Positions 1 through 9,705 are shown, counted from the stretch's first letter. The stretch is 64,000 nt of DNA from Thalassobaculum fulvum (GCF_014652915.1 NZ_BMZS01000005.1:248001-312000); one strand, 5' to 3'. The notes: a model not told the origin generated them from the letters alone. Translations and numbers: made by a program.

Positions 1-295
1 TGACGCCGATCCGGACCGTGCCCTCGACCGAGGCGCCGTGCATCTCGGTCAGGGCGCGGTCGTGCAGCTCGAGCAGGCGTCGGGCATAGCCGAGCAGCGT
101 CTCCCCCTTGCGGGTCAGCGTCACGCCGCGGGCCGACCGTTCGAACACCGGCCCGCCGACCGCGTCCTCCAGCTTCCTGATCTGCATGCTGACGGCCGAC
201 TGCGATCGATGTACCCGCCGCGCGGCGTGCGTGAACCCCCCGGTCTCGGCGACCGCCAGGAACGAGCGGAGGGTCTGGGTGTCGAGATCGTGCAT
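1..295 (-). CDS. LysR-family transcriptional regulator, N-terminal part (cut by window edge)
   Basis: Reading the minus strand from ATG at 295 gives MHDLDTQTLRSFLAVAETGG, then a typical LysR winged helix-turn-helix (FTHAARRVHRSQSAVSMQIR) and the linker helix, about 98 residues before the edge. The start of the effector domain (EGTVRIGV) is just visible. The family binds DNA as tetramers and responds to a small-molecule co-inducer. It is divergent from ilvD with 110 bp between, so it may control ilvD and itself; this is inference from position. The rest of the gene lies outside the window. Confidence 0.9.
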   Translation of the reverse strand, partial: MHDLDTQTLRSFLAVAETGGFTHAARRVHRSQSAVSMQIRKLEDAVGGPVFERSARGVTLTRKGETLLGYARRLLELHDRALTEMHGASVEGTVRIGV

Positions 296-355
296 CGTTT
301 CAATATCAGAGATTCGAATGACGACTATCAATTCAATTCGTTTCTCAGATGATTC
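296..355. promoter_or_regulatory. Divergent promoter region between LysR gene and ilvD
   Basis: The intergenic stretch is much richer in A and T than its surroundings, with overlapping partial palindromes such as ATTCGAAT and TCAATTCAATTCG. That is where LysR-type T-N11-A sites and the two divergent promoters would be expected. No single site can be chosen by eye. Confidence 0.4.
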
Positions 356-405
356 GGGGCCGCCTAGCGTGGACGCGACAAGTCACGTCCGAAGGGGGTT
401 CAGAC

Positions 406-2253
406 ATGCCGGCCTATCGCTCGCGTACCACCACCTCGGGGCGCCGCATGGCGTCGGCCCGCAGCCTGTGGCGCGCCACCGGGCTGGTCGACGAGGATTT
501 CGGCAAGCCGATCGTGGCGATCGTCAACTCCTACACCCAGTTCGTGCCGGGCCATGTCCACCTGAAGGGGATCGGCGACATCGTCGCCGAGGCGGTCTGG
601 GCGGCCGGCGGGGTGGCCCGCGAGTTCAACACCATCGCGGTCGACGACGGCATCGCCATGGGCCATCACGGGATGCTGTACAGCCTGCCGTCGCGCGAGC
701 TGATCGCCGACTCCATCGAGTACATGATCAACGCGCACTGCGTCGACGCGATGGTCTGCATCTCGAACTGCGACAAGATCACGCCCGGCATGCTGCTGGC
801 GGCGATGCGCCTGAACGTCCCGACGGTGTTCGTCTCCGGCGGGCCGATGGAGGCGGGGCGCACCACCCTCGGTGGCGTCGAGCGTGCCACCGACCTGATC
901 GACGCCATGGCGGCGAGCGCCGACCCGACCGTCAGCGACGCCGACGTCGACGCGCTGGAGCGCTCGGCCTGCCCGACCTGCGGATCCTGCTCCGGGATGT
1001 TCAGCGCCAACTCGATGAACTGTCTCGCCGAGGCGCTCGGGCTGGCGCTGCCCGGCAACGGCTCGCTGCTGGCCACCCACGAGCTGCGGCTCGGCCTGTA
1101 CGAGCGGGCCGGAGAACTGATCGTCGAGCTGGCGCGCCGCTGGTACGAACACGAGGACGCGACGGCCCTGCCGCGCGGCATCGCGACCTTCGAGGCGTTC
1201 GAGAACGCCATGGCCCTCGACATCGCCATGGGCGGGTCGACCAACACGGTGCTGCACCTGCTGGCGATGGCCGGCGAGGCCGAGGTCGACTTCACGCTCG
1301 CCGACATCGACCGGCTGTCGCGGCGGGTGCCGCATTTGTGCAAGGTCGCGCCGTCGACCGGCAGGTTCCACATCGAGGACGTGCACCGGGCCGGCGGCAT
1401 CGTCGCGATCCTCGGCGAGCTGCGCCGGCTCGGCCTGCTGCACACCGAGATCCCGACCATCCATTCGTCGAGCCTGGGCGCCTTCATCGACGCCTGGGAC
1501 GTCCGCTCGACCGGCGATCCGGCGGTCCACGACTTCTTCCGCGCCGCGCCTGGCGGCGTGCGCACCATCCAGCCGCTCTCGCAGGACCGGATGCACGAAG
1601 CCCTCGATCTCGATCGCCGCGAGGGCTGCATTCGCGACCTCGACGGCGCCTACAGCCGCGATGGCGGGCTGGCGGTGCTGTACGGCAACCTGGCGCGCGA
1701 CGGCTGTATCGTGAAGACCGCCGGGGTGCCGGCGGAGATGCGGCGCTTCGTCGGGCCGGCCCGGGTGTTCGAGTCGCAGGAGGCGGTGACCGTTGCGATC
1801 CTGGAGGGCGGCATCGAGCCTGGAACCGTGATCGTGGTCCGCTACGAGGGCCCCAAGGGCGGGCCGGGCATGCAGGAGATGCTGTACCCGTCGACCTACC
1901 TGCGCTCGGTGGGGCTGGACCGGAGCTGCGCGCTGATCACCGACGGCCGGTTCTCCGGCGGGTCGTCCGGGCTCTCGGTCGGGCACATTTCGCCCGAGGC
2001 GGCGGAGGCGGGGGTCATCGGGCTGGTCGAGGACGGCGACGTCATTCGTATCGACATCGACGACCGCTGCATCGAACTCGCCGTGGACGAGGACGAACTA
2101 CAGCGGCGCCGGGCCGCGACCGACGCCCGGTGCGGCCCGGTCTGGCGGCCCGGTGAGCGGCATCGGCCGATCTCCCGGGCGCTCGCCCTGTACGGCCGGA
2201 CCGTCGCCAGTGCGTCCAAGGGCGCCGTACGGACGCTTGATCCCGTCGGCTAG
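406..2253 (+). CDS. ilvD: Dihydroxy-acid dehydratase
   Basis: Dehydrates 2,3-dihydroxy-isovalerate and 2,3-dihydroxy-3-methylvalerate to the 2-keto acids of valine and isoleucine synthesis in the cytoplasm. The 615-residue product matches the E. coli-type enzyme (about 616) from end to end. It keeps the iron-sulfur cysteines Cys122 ([10 protein letters not shown]) and Cys195 ([10 protein letters not shown]), the metal-binding [10 protein letters not shown] stretch near residue 80, and the C-terminal SASKGAVR. Position 44 is Thr in [10 protein letters not shown], as in the oxygen-sensitive 4Fe-4S subtype. ATG at 406 has a GAAGGGGG ribosome site 9 bases upstream and matches the family N terminus; upstream in-frame codons do not. 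Confidence 0.96.
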   Translation: MPAYRSRTTTSGRRMASARSLWRATGLVDEDFGKPIVAIVNSYTQFVPGHVHLKGIGDIVAEAVWAAGGVAREFNTIAVDDGIAMGHHGMLYSLPSRELIADSIEYMINAHCVDAMVCISNCDKITPGMLLAAMRLNVPTVFVSGGPMEAGRTTLGGVERATDLIDAMAASADPTVSDADVDALERSACPTCGSCSGMFSANSMNCLAEALGLALPGNGSLLATHELRLGLYERAGELIVELARRWYEHEDATALPRGIATFEAFENAMALDIAMGGSTNTVLHLLAMAGEAEVDFTLADIDRLSRRVPHLCKVAPSTGRFHIEDVHRAGGIVAILGELRRLGLLHTEIPTIHSSSLGAFIDAWDVRSTGDPAVHDFFRAAPGGVRTIQPLSQDRMHEALDLDRREGCIRDLDGAYSRDGGLAVLYGNLARDGCIVKTAGVPAEMRRFVGPARVFESQEAVTVAILEGGIEPGTVIVVRYEGPKGGPGMQEMLYPSTYLRSVGLDRSCALITDGRFSGGSSGLSVGHISPEAAEAGVIGLVEDGDVIRIDIDDRCIELAVDEDELQRRRAATDARCGPVWRPGERHRPISRALALYGRTVASASKGAVRTLDPVG

Positions 2254-2269
2254 GCGGTTCGACGGGAGC

Positions 2270-2440
2270 TCACTGCCGATCGTCCTGCTTGGCGAACAGC
2301 GACCGGTAGAAATCGTAGCCGGCCATCGCCACGACCACGGCGACGACGATCACCAGGTCGATGTCCGGCACGAAGCCGACCAGGATGCCCATGAACCCGG
2401 CCAGCAGAGCGATGGCCGCGACGCCGATCACCTTGTCCAT
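2270..2440 (-). CDS. Small two-helix membrane protein
   Basis: A 56-residue protein with two hydrophobic segments (about residues 5-24 and 28-42) separated by PDID, ending in a short charged tail (KQDDRQ). Its ATG lies 13 bases inside the end of the amidase gene, so translation is probably coupled to it. Function unknown. Its place at the end of a TRAP/amidase operon suggests an accessory membrane role, but nothing in the sequence defines one. Confidence 0.6.
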   Translation of the reverse strand: MDKVIGVAAIALLAGFMGILVGFVPDIDLVIVVAVVVAMAGYDFYRSLFAKQDDRQ

Positions 2441-3816
2441 TGCCCGTCCTCCGTCGATCCGCTTCCGGCCTGCGCCGAGACTGCGGCAGCCAGCCAGCGG
2501 GCGGTGCGCAGGAGCCGCCCGTCGTCGCCGTGGCGGCCGACAAGCTGCACGCCGATCGGCAGCCCGCCATAGGACTGGAGCAGCGGCACCGTCACCGCCG
2601 GCAGGCCGCAGAAGCTCCAGAGCGCGTTGAACGCCGGGCTGCCGGTCGAGTCCAGCCCGGGCGGCGCCGGTCCGGATGCCGCCGGGGTGAGGATGGCGTC
2701 GTAGCGCTCGAACACCGCCTCCAGCGACGCGGTCAGGACACCGGGCCAGTCGCGGGCCGCCAGGTAGTCGTGGGCCAGGATCCGCCGGCCCCGGTCGATC
2801 GCGTCCACGAGCTCGGGGCTCAGCCGGTCGCCGGCCCGCTGCCGGTAGCGGTGGTAGCTCTTGGCCATCTCCGCCAGCTGCACCAGCTCGCACAACGGCC
2901 CGGCCTCGGCGAAGGCCGGCGGCAGCTCGGCTTCGTCGCAGGCGTCGCCGAGGGCGGCGAGCAGCTCGGCGAAGCCGGCGTGGATGTCGGGATCGGCGGT
3001 GTCCCAGGCCGGCTGCCGGACGAAGGCGAGGCTCGGCCGGACCGGCGGCTCGCTGCCGGCGACGGCGGCCAGGCCGGGTGCCGGTGCCGGCCGGGTCGCC
3101 GGATCGCCCGGGTCGCAGCCGAACAGGGTTTCGGCCAGCAGGGCGGCGCCGGCGACGCTGCCGGCGAACACCCCGGCGGTGTCGAGCGACGGCGCCTGCG
3201 CCAGGATGCCGGTGCGAGGGATCGCCCCGAAGCTCGGCTTGAACCCGACGACCCCGCAGAACGACGCCGGGCGGATCACCGAGCCCACGGTCTGGGTGCC
3301 GATCGCCAGCGGCACCATGGCCGCCGCCACCGCCGCGGCCGATCCCGAGGACGACCCGCCCGGCGTACGCGCCGGGTCGTGCGGATTGCGGGTCGTCCCC
3401 GGATGCCGGAACGCCAGCTCCGTGGTCACGGTCTTGCCCATCACCACGGCGCCGGCCTGCCTGAGGCGCCGCACCACGAACGCGTCGGACTGCGGTACCC
3501 TGCCGGCGTCGACCGCGGTGCCGTTGCCGGTCGGCATGCCGGCGGCGTCGACGATGTCCTTGAGGCCGACCGGCAGGCCGTGCAGCGGTCCGATCGGCCG
3601 GCCGGCCGCCCGGTGCTCGTCCAGGGCACGGGCCTGGCGGCGGGCGTGGTCGGGGTCGATCCAGGCCCAGGCGCCGACCGCCGGCTCGCGCCGGGCGATC
3701 TGCGCCAGGCAGGCCTCGACCAGCTCGGCGGCGCGCAGCGAGCCGGCGGCCAGCCGCTCGCGCAGGGCGACGGCGTCGAGCCCGAGGATCGGATCGGCGG
3801 GCGCCTCAGCGGCCAT
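2428..3816 (-). CDS. Amidase (amidase-signature family)
   Basis: 462 residues, the usual length for amidase-signature hydrolases such as GatA-like or nicotinamidase-like enzymes. Catalytic Lys86 sits in GLPVGLKDIVD, the Gly/Ser-rich signature with the cis-Ser is TPGGSSSGSAAAV (residues 151-163), and the acylated Ser is Ser179 in GTQTVGSVIRP. It hydrolyses an amide to acid plus ammonia. The start overlaps the TRAP large-permease stop by 11 bases, so it is in that operon and probably acts on the imported compound. It is not likely to be GatA, because gatC and gatB are absent nearby. Confidence 0.88.
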   Translation of the reverse strand: MAAEAPADPILGLDAVALRERLAAGSLRAAELVEACLAQIARREPAVGAWAWIDPDHARRQARALDEHRAAGRPIGPLHGLPVGLKDIVDAAGMPTGNGTAVDAGRVPQSDAFVVRRLRQAGAVVMGKTVTTELAFRHPGTTRNPHDPARTPGGSSSGSAAAVAAAMVPLAIGTQTVGSVIRPASFCGVVGFKPSFGAIPRTGILAQAPSLDTAGVFAGSVAGAALLAETLFGCDPGDPATRPAPAPGLAAVAGSEPPVRPSLAFVRQPAWDTADPDIHAGFAELLAALGDACDEAELPPAFAEAGPLCELVQLAEMAKSYHRYRQRAGDRLSPELVDAIDRGRRILAHDYLAARDWPGVLTASLEAVFERYDAILTPAASGPAPPGLDSTGSPAFNALWSFCGLPAVTVPLLQSYGGLPIGVQLVGRHGDDGRLLRTARWLAAAVSAQAGSGSTEDGQWTR

Positions 3817-5227
3817 AGATGATCCCCGGCAGCCACAGCGCGATCTTCGGCTGCAGGTACAGCACCGCCATGGCGATGAACACCATCACCAGGAACGGCA
3901 TGCAGCCCTTGAAGATCTGGATGAGCTGCACGTGCGGTGGCGCTATCCCCTTGAGGTAATAGGCCGACATGGCCATCGGCGGGGTCAGGAACGAGGTCTG
4001 AAGGTTGAGCGCGACCAGGATGCCGAAGAACAGCGGGTCGATCCCGAAATGCGGCAGCAGCGGCAGGAAGATCGGCACGAAGATGATGATGATCTCCGAC
4101 CATTCCAGCGGCCAGCCGAGCAGGAAGATGATCAGCTGGGCCAGGATCAGGAACTGCAGCGGCGTGATGTCGAGGCCGGTGACGAAGTCGTTGATGATCT
4201 GCTCGCCGCCCAGGTACGAGAACACCGACGAGAACGTCCACGAGCCGACGAACAGCCAGCATACCATCGCCGTCGTCCGCACCGTCAGGTACACCGACTC
4301 GCGCAGCCGGTCCCAGGTGAGCGCGCGGTACGCGACCGCCAGCACCAGGCCGCCGAGTGCGCCGATCGACGCCGCCTCGGTCGGGGTTGCGAGGCCGAAC
4401 AGGATGGCGCCGAGCACCGCCAGGATCAGCACCGCCAGCGGGAAGAACGAGGTCAGCAGCATGACGATGAGTTCGCCGACCGGAATGTCCGGAACCTCCT
4501 CCGCGGTCGGCTTCGGCGCCACCGATGGCTGCACGACGGCGCGGCCGACGACGTAGAGCAGGTACAGCCCGGACAGCAGCAGTCCCGGGAGCAGGGCGCC
4601 GGCGTAGAGCTGGACGATCGAGACCCCGGACGAGGCGGCGTACACGATCAGCATGATCGACGGCGGGATCAGGATGCCGAGGGTCCCGCCGGCGCAGATG
4701 ATGCCGGCGGCGAAGCTGTTGTCATAGCGCGCCTTCAGCATGGCCGGCAGCGCCAGCAGCCCCATCAGCGTCACCACCGCGCCGACGATGCCGGTGGCGG
4801 TCGCGAACAGCGTGCAGGTGATCAGCGCCGCCACCGCCATCGAGCCGGGGATCCGCCGCGACGCGATGTTCAGGGTCGAGAACAGCCGCGCCACGATGTT
4901 GGCGCGCTCGACGATGTAGCCCATGAACAGGAACAGCGGCACCGCGGTCAGGACCTCGTTGGTCATGACCGAGTAGGTCTGGTTGATGAACAGGTCGAAG
5001 ATGCGGTTGTTGAAGAACCCCTCGATCCAGGTCTGGAATTGGGTCCAGTCGTCGGCGCCGCGGTCGACCGCCCGGTTGTAGGCGCGCCACATGCGCGGGG
5101 CGTCGAAGTAGGCGTAGTAGCCGAAGCTGATGCCCATCGCCATCAGGGTGAAGGCGATCGGGAACCCCAGGAAGATGATCAGGATGAAGATGCCCAGCAT
5201 GAACAGGGCGACTTGCGGATCGGTCAT
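3806..5227 (-). CDS. dctM: TRAP transporter large permease (DctM family)
   Basis: 473 residues with about 12 membrane segments; forms the sodium-driven channel subunit of a tripartite importer. Family hallmarks include the start MTDPQVALFMLGIFILIIFL, the re-entrant motif GGTLGILIPPSIMLIVYA and a second copy near FLTPPMAMSAYYLKG. ATG at 5227 overlaps the small-permease stop (ATGA), fixing the start and implying coupled translation. The large size and internal loop near residues 235-265 fit the variant found with TakP-type binding proteins. Confidence 0.93.
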   Translation of the reverse strand: MTDPQVALFMLGIFILIIFLGFPIAFTLMAMGISFGYYAYFDAPRMWRAYNRAVDRGADDWTQFQTWIEGFFNNRIFDLFINQTYSVMTNEVLTAVPLFLFMGYIVERANIVARLFSTLNIASRRIPGSMAVAALITCTLFATATGIVGAVVTLMGLLALPAMLKARYDNSFAAGIICAGGTLGILIPPSIMLIVYAASSGVSIVQLYAGALLPGLLLSGLYLLYVVGRAVVQPSVAPKPTAEEVPDIPVGELIVMLLTSFFPLAVLILAVLGAILFGLATPTEAASIGALGGLVLAVAYRALTWDRLRESVYLTVRTTAMVCWLFVGSWTFSSVFSYLGGEQIINDFVTGLDITPLQFLILAQLIIFLLGWPLEWSEIIIIFVPIFLPLLPHFGIDPLFFGILVALNLQTSFLTPPMAMSAYYLKGIAPPHVQLIQIFKGCMPFLVMVFIAMAVLYLQPKIALWLPGIIYGR

Positions 5228-5865
5228 GAGCGCCTGCCACCCCGGTTGTCGTCGTCGGACGGCCTGATGAAGTCGACCGCCTCCGAGCCGTGGTCGAGGA
5301 TGTCGTGGGAGGCCTTGTCCATGAGCATGACCTCGGTCTCCTCGACGTCCTCGGCGGCGCGCAGCCACTCGCCGGTGCGGATGCAGAGGATGCAGCGCAG
5401 GACCTGGGCGATCCCCTGGATCAGCAGCAGCAGGCCGGCGGCGACGATCACCGACTTCAGCTGGAACACCGGTACGCCGGCCGGACTGTTGACGCTGACC
5501 TCGAGGTACCGCCACGAGCGGGCCGCGTACTTCCAGCCGGCGAACACCAGGGCGAGCACGCCGGGAAAGAAGAACAGGAAGTACAGGACCAGTTCGACCC
5601 GCGCCTGGGTGCGCGGCGACCACAGCCGATAGACGAAGTCGCCCCTGACGTGGCCGCCGCGCGACAGCGTGTAGGCCCCGCCCATCATGAACAGGCTGCC
5701 GTACATGATGAAGGAGACGTCGAGCGACCAGGTGGTCGGGGCGTTCAGCACGTAGCGGACGAACACCTCGTAGGCCACGCCGAAGGTCATGACCAGGATC
5801 GTCCACGCGAACGCCTTGCCGAACCACGCTGACAGGCGGTCGGCGAACATGATGCAGCTGATCAT
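5224..5865 (-). CDS. dctQ: TRAP transporter small permease (DctQ family)
   Basis: 213 residues with four predicted membrane helices (near residues 15-35, 48-66, 92-112 and 137-160) and the family-typical RYVLNAPTTWSLDVSFIMYGSL region. It pairs with the adjacent large permease. The C-terminal 50 residues are an acidic cytoplasmic extension beyond the usual DctQ length. It lies 78 bp after the binding-protein gene, a common gap that allows higher expression of the periplasmic subunit. Confidence 0.92.
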   Translation of the reverse strand: MISCIMFADRLSAWFGKAFAWTILVMTFGVAYEVFVRYVLNAPTTWSLDVSFIMYGSLFMMGGAYTLSRGGHVRGDFVYRLWSPRTQARVELVLYFLFFFPGVLALVFAGWKYAARSWRYLEVSVNSPAGVPVFQLKSVIVAAGLLLLIQGIAQVLRCILCIRTGEWLRAAEDVEETEVMLMDKASHDILDHGSEAVDFIRPSDDDNRGGRRS

Positions 5866-5943
5866 CGCGGCCTCACGGGCTGGCGGCGTTCGGCCGCCCC
5901 GGCGGACTGGGCACCGGGGCGGCCCGACGGACGCGGGGCAGCC

Positions 5944-7080
5944 TCAGAGCTGGAGCTTGCCGGGGAAGTAATGGTCGTAGGCGAGCGCGTAGTCGGGCGC
6001 GTTCATCAGCTCGTAGAACACCACCCGCTCGACCCAGGCGCGCTGGCTGTCGAGGACCTTCTTCATGTAGGCGTCCTGCTCCAGCTCCGGGATCAGCTCG
6101 TCCCAGGCCTTGAGCTCGGCGTCGAGGATCTCCTTGGAGGTCCGGTGCACCTTGACCCCGTGCTCGTCCTGCAGCTTGCGCAGGTCGGTCGAGTACTGGT
6201 CGAGCGCGAGCGCGGTGTTCGAGGTGCTGACCGCCTCGACGGCGTAGCGCAGGATCGCCTGCAGGTCCGGCGGCAGGTCGTCGTAGAAGTCCTTGTTGAA
6301 CAGGAACTCGAAGGACTCGCTGGCCTGGTGGTACGACGACAGCATGTAGTTCTTGGCGACGTCCTGGGCGCCGAACCGCATGTCGGACGACGGGTTGTTG
6401 AACTCGAAGGCGTCGATCACGCCGCGTTCCATGGCCGGCACGATCTCGCCGCCCGGCAGCTGGGCCACGCTCATGCCGAGCCGCTGCATCAGGTCGGCGG
6501 CGAGGCCGACGGTCCGGTATTTGAAGCCCTTGAGCTCGGCGACCTTGGTCACCGGCTGCTTGAACCACCCGAAGGGCTGCGCCGGCATCGGGAAGCCGTA
6601 GAACCCGTAGACGTTGAGCCCGAGGATGTCCTGGGTCAGCTCCCGGTACAGCTCCTGGCCGCCGCCGGCGTAGAACCAGGCAAGCATGGTGTTGGCGCTG
6701 CCGCCGAACACCGGGCCGGTGCCGAACAGCGAGGCGGCCTTGTGCTTGCCGTACCAGTAGACGGGTACGGTGTGGGCGGCGTCGAGAACGCCGTCGTTCA
6801 CGGCGTCGAGGACCTGGAACGCCGCGACGACCGCGCCGGACGGCAGCAGGTCGACCTTCAGGCGGCCGCCCGACATCTGCTCGACCCGGTCGACGTACTG
6901 CCGGGCGAAGTCCATCCAGATGTCGGAGGCCGGCCAGGAGGTCTGCATCTTAACGACGACCGGGCTCTGGGCGATCGCCGGTGCGGCGAGGACGCCGGCG
7001 GCGGACGCGCCGGCAGCGAGGGCGCTGCCCTTCAGCAGCTTGCGGCGCGACAGGGAATGGTTCTCGGTGATCATGTTCAC
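5944..7080 (-). CDS. dctP: TRAP transporter substrate-binding protein, TakP-like
   Basis: 378 residues with a twin-arginine-type leader (SRRKLLKGSALAAG, cleavage after APAIA near residue 37) and a periplasmic DctP fold. The stretch EFNNPSSDMRFGAQDVAKNY is characteristic of the TakP group that binds 2-oxo acids with a metal ion. The ligand here is unproven; the co-transcribed amidase suggests an amide- or carboxylate-bearing compound. First gene of the operon 7080 to 2270, so its promoter should lie in 7081-7338. Confidence 0.92.
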   Translation of the reverse strand: MNMITENHSLSRRKLLKGSALAAGASAAGVLAAPAIAQSPVVVKMQTSWPASDIWMDFARQYVDRVEQMSGGRLKVDLLPSGAVVAAFQVLDAVNDGVLDAAHTVPVYWYGKHKAASLFGTGPVFGGSANTMLAWFYAGGGQELYRELTQDILGLNVYGFYGFPMPAQPFGWFKQPVTKVAELKGFKYRTVGLAADLMQRLGMSVAQLPGGEIVPAMERGVIDAFEFNNPSSDMRFGAQDVAKNYMLSSYHQASESFEFLFNKDFYDDLPPDLQAILRYAVEAVSTSNTALALDQYSTDLRKLQDEHGVKVHRTSKEILDAELKAWDELIPELEQDAYMKKVLDSQRAWVERVVFYELMNAPDYALAYDHYFPGKLQL

Positions 7081-7290
7081 GGCACTCCTCCCCTTGCGTT
7101 ATCAACCCTGACGGGTGTGTCCTTGTCGGACTATTGTCGGTCGGAGGTCTGGCGCTTCAGCGTCGGGTTCGATGCGGACGTTGCTCGGCCACCTCCTGCG
7201 TGCGCTTCGGGGGTGGCACGGGCCGTCGGCCGGTCGGGCAGGACTCGACCTTGACGGGTCCGGCAGGTCACCCCTGCGGCAGAGTGTCAC

Positions 7291-7317
7291 AAGTTACGCC
7301 CGACGGCAAAGTAACGC
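7291..7317. promoter_or_regulatory. Direct repeat AAGT(T/A)ACGC, possible operator
   Basis: Two nine-base direct repeats, AAGTTACGC at 7291-7299 and AAGTAACGC at 7309-7317, lie 18 bp apart (close to two helical turns) in the 258-bp gap upstream of the TRAP operon. This spacing suits a dimeric regulator. No obvious -35/-10 pair could be fixed. The rest of the gap holds nothing I can name. Confidence 0.25.
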
Positions 7318-7338
7318 TTGCTTGTCCCGGCTGCGTGG

Positions 7339-7980
7339 TCAGGGCTGCGTCTGCAGCAGGAAGGTGTTGGCCGCGCTCTCGAGCCGGAACGGCGTGTCGA
7401 CCCGGTCATGCTCGATCGTCCCGAGACCGATCGGGCCGCCGAGCCGCCCGACCAGGCCGGCCAGGCCCTGGTCCACCACGGTCTTTCCACCGCGGCCATG
7501 CTTCGAGAGCACGAAGCCGAAGTCGACGTCGGGACCGATGACGTCGGTGTAGGCGGCACCGCCGGCGGAGCCCATCTCCGGAATCTCGATGGTCTCGTTC
7601 AGGCCATCGAGCACGACGTTCCAGGCGCAGCCCTTGACCCCGTATCCGCCCATCTGCCGGTTGCGCGCGTCGAACTGCTCGACGGCGTCGTGAAACGCCG
7701 CGAGCAGCAGGACCCGGGGCCGGCCGTCCGGCACCGGCGCGTAGAACACGATCTCGTCGCCGAGGGTCTTCCAGACGCTGTAGTCCGGGATCTCGTGCTC
7801 GTCGTCGAACCGCAGGGCGACCCTGCCGACGAACACCAGCGGGAAGGTCTCGAACAGGTCGCGGAACAACGGCAGCCAGGATTCGTTCCGCTGCATGTAG
7901 GCGGTCTTCAGCTTCTTCGAGCTGACCATGTCGACCGACAGGTACATCACGCTCGACCGGGCGGCGGCGTTGTCGCTCAT
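7339..7980 (-). CDS. Nucleotide-cyclase-like protein (class III fold, PycC-like)
   Basis: 213 residues. The pattern fits a minimal class III nucleotide cyclase: first metal Asp17 in YLSVDMVSSKKLK, a Trp/Phe-rich helix (WLPLFRDLFETFP), second metal acid Asp75 in VWKTLGDEIVF, and a late GPDVDFGFVLSKHG segment where cyclases have the DVN-type motif. This layout resembles the stand-alone pyrimidine cyclases (PycC) of Pycsar defence. No TIR or membrane effector gene is adjacent; the neighbours are an ABC importer and a TRAP operon. ATG at 7980 has an AGAGGG-type site upstream. Activity and base specificity are unproven. Confidence 0.6.
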   Translation of the reverse strand: MSDNAAARSSVMYLSVDMVSSKKLKTAYMQRNESWLPLFRDLFETFPLVFVGRVALRFDDEHEIPDYSVWKTLGDEIVFYAPVPDGRPRVLLLAAFHDAVEQFDARNRQMGGYGVKGCAWNVVLDGLNETIEIPEMGSAGGAAYTDVIGPDVDFGFVLSKHGRGGKTVVDQGLAGLVGRLGGPIGLGTIEHDRVDTPFRLESAANTFLLQTQP

Positions 7981-8038
7981 GGGGAGAACCCTCTGACCGC
8001 TGCCGCGAGCTCCGGGCGCGGCCTTCCGATGGCGCAGG

Positions 8039-9694
8039 CTACGCGGCGACGCCGCCGAAGGCAAAGCCCCGTCCCGGGGCGGCGGCGAACAGCGACCGCG
8101 TGTAGTCGTGCCGCGGATCGCCGAACACCTCGCCGGCAGTACCGTACTCCACCACCTTGCCCCGGTGCATGACCGCGACGGTGTCGCAGACCTGGGCCGC
8201 GACCCGCAGGTCGTGGGTGATGAACAGCATGGCGAGGTCGAGGCGCTGGCGGATGTCGTCCAGCAGGTCGAGCACCTGGGCCTGCACCGACACGTCCAGC
8301 GCCGAGACCGCCTCGTCGGCGATCAGCAGATCCGGCTCCATCGCCAGGGCCCGGGCGATGCAGATGCGCTGGCGCTGGCCGCCGGAGAACTGGTGCGGGT
8401 AACGGTCGAGCGCGCCCGGATCGAGCCGGACCAGGGTCATCAGCTCGCGGGCCCGGGCCATCGCCTCGGCCGCGCCGGTGCCGTAGTTCATCGGCCCCTC
8501 GACGATCGAGGCGCCGACGGTGCGCCGCGGGTTGAGCGAGCGGTACGGGTCCTGGAACACGATCTGCACCCGGCGCCGGAGCTGGCGCAGCCGGGCGGTC
8601 GAGGCACGGGCGATGTCGTCGCCGTCCAGGTAGACGTGGCCGTCGCTCGGATCGATCAGCCGGGCGATGCAGCGCGCCACCGTCGACTTCCCGGACCCGG
8701 ACTCGCCGACGATGCCGAGGGTCTCGCCCTTGCGGATCTCGATCGACACGCTGTCGGCGGCGTGCACCGCCCGGGCCTTCTGGAAGAACCCGCCGCCGGT
8801 GTAGATCTTGGACAGCCCGTCGGTCGCCAGCACCACCATGGCGGCCGGATCGCGCGGCCGCTGGCGCGGCGTGAAGCTCGGCACCGCGCCGATCAGCATC
8901 CTGGTGTAGGGATGGCTCGGCCGCTGCAGGACCTCCTCGGCGGTGCCTTCCTCGACCACCTTGCCCCACTGCATCACCGCCACCCGGTCGGCGATGTCGG
9001 CGACCACGCCGAAATCGTGGGTGATGAACAGCACGGCGGTGTCGTGGGTCTCCTGGATCTCCTTGATCAGCTTCAGGATCTGCGCCTGGGTCGTGACGTC
9101 GAGCGCGGTCGTCGGCTCGTCGGCGATCAGCAGTACCGGCTCCAGCACCAGGGCCATGGCGATCATGATGCGCTGGCGCTGCCCGCCCGAGAGCTGGTGC
9201 GGGTAGGACGCGGCCATGCGCGGCGGGTCCGGCAGGTGCACCTGCTCCAGAATGCCCAGGATCCGGCGCTGGCGCTCCTCGGGGCCGTAGTCGGTATGGG
9301 TGGTCAGGACCTCCTCGATCTGCGCGCCGCAGGTCATGGTCGGGTTCAGGGCGGTCATCGGTTCCTGGAAGATCATTGACATACGGGCGCCGCGCAGCTC
9401 GCGCAGGCGGGCCTCGTCGACCTCCAGCAGGTTCTCGCCCTCGAGCCGGATGGCGCCGCCGACCGGCGCCATGTCGCGGCTCGGCAGCAGCCCCATGACC
9501 GAGAACGCGCTGACCGACTTGCCGGAGCCGGACTCGCCGACCAGGCAGACGATCTCGCGCTTGCGGACGCTGATCGAGACGTTCTCGATCGCGTGCTCGC
9601 GGTCGGCGCCCTTCGGCAGCCTGATGGTCAGGTCGTCGATCTCCAGGACCGGCCGGTCCGCCTTCCCGTCGGCCGTCGTCACGCTGTCAGCCAC
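8039..9694 (-). CDS. Peptide/nickel-type ABC transporter, fused double ATPase (YejF/DppD-DppF type)
   Basis: 551 residues with two complete ABC cassettes. Cassette 1 has GESGSGKSVSAF, LSGGQRQRIMIAMAL and LLIADEPTTALDV; cassette 2 has GESGSGKSTVARC, FSGGQRQRICIARAL and LLIADEAVSALDV. It powers import through the two adjacent permeases. In cassette 2 the Walker B end reads DEAVSALD. GTG at 9694 is chosen because a GAGGGGG ribosome site lies 6 bases upstream and it falls 11 bases past the permease stop; the first domain begins within 20 residues. Confidence 0.93.
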   Translation of the reverse strand: MADSVTTADGKADRPVLEIDDLTIRLPKGADREHAIENVSISVRKREIVCLVGESGSGKSVSAFSVMGLLPSRDMAPVGGAIRLEGENLLEVDEARLRELRGARMSMIFQEPMTALNPTMTCGAQIEEVLTTHTDYGPEERQRRILGILEQVHLPDPPRMAASYPHQLSGGQRQRIMIAMALVLEPVLLIADEPTTALDVTTQAQILKLIKEIQETHDTAVLFITHDFGVVADIADRVAVMQWGKVVEEGTAEEVLQRPSHPYTRMLIGAVPSFTPRQRPRDPAAMVVLATDGLSKIYTGGGFFQKARAVHAADSVSIEIRKGETLGIVGESGSGKSTVARCIARLIDPSDGHVYLDGDDIARASTARLRQLRRRVQIVFQDPYRSLNPRRTVGASIVEGPMNYGTGAAEAMARARELMTLVRLDPGALDRYPHQFSGGQRQRICIARALAMEPDLLIADEAVSALDVSVQAQVLDLLDDIRQRLDLAMLFITHDLRVAAQVCDTVAVMHRGKVVEYGTAGEVFGDPRHDYTRSLFAAAPGRGFAFGGVAA

Positions 9695-9705
9695 TCCGGG
9701 CCCCC

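Noticed and set aside
2861-5632. Very long rightward open frame (over 900 codons)
   Set aside because: It is the antisense of the amidase and TRAP genes; its product is a low-complexity Arg/Gly/His-rich string, as expected from third-position G+C bias. The same holds for other long antisense frames in the window.
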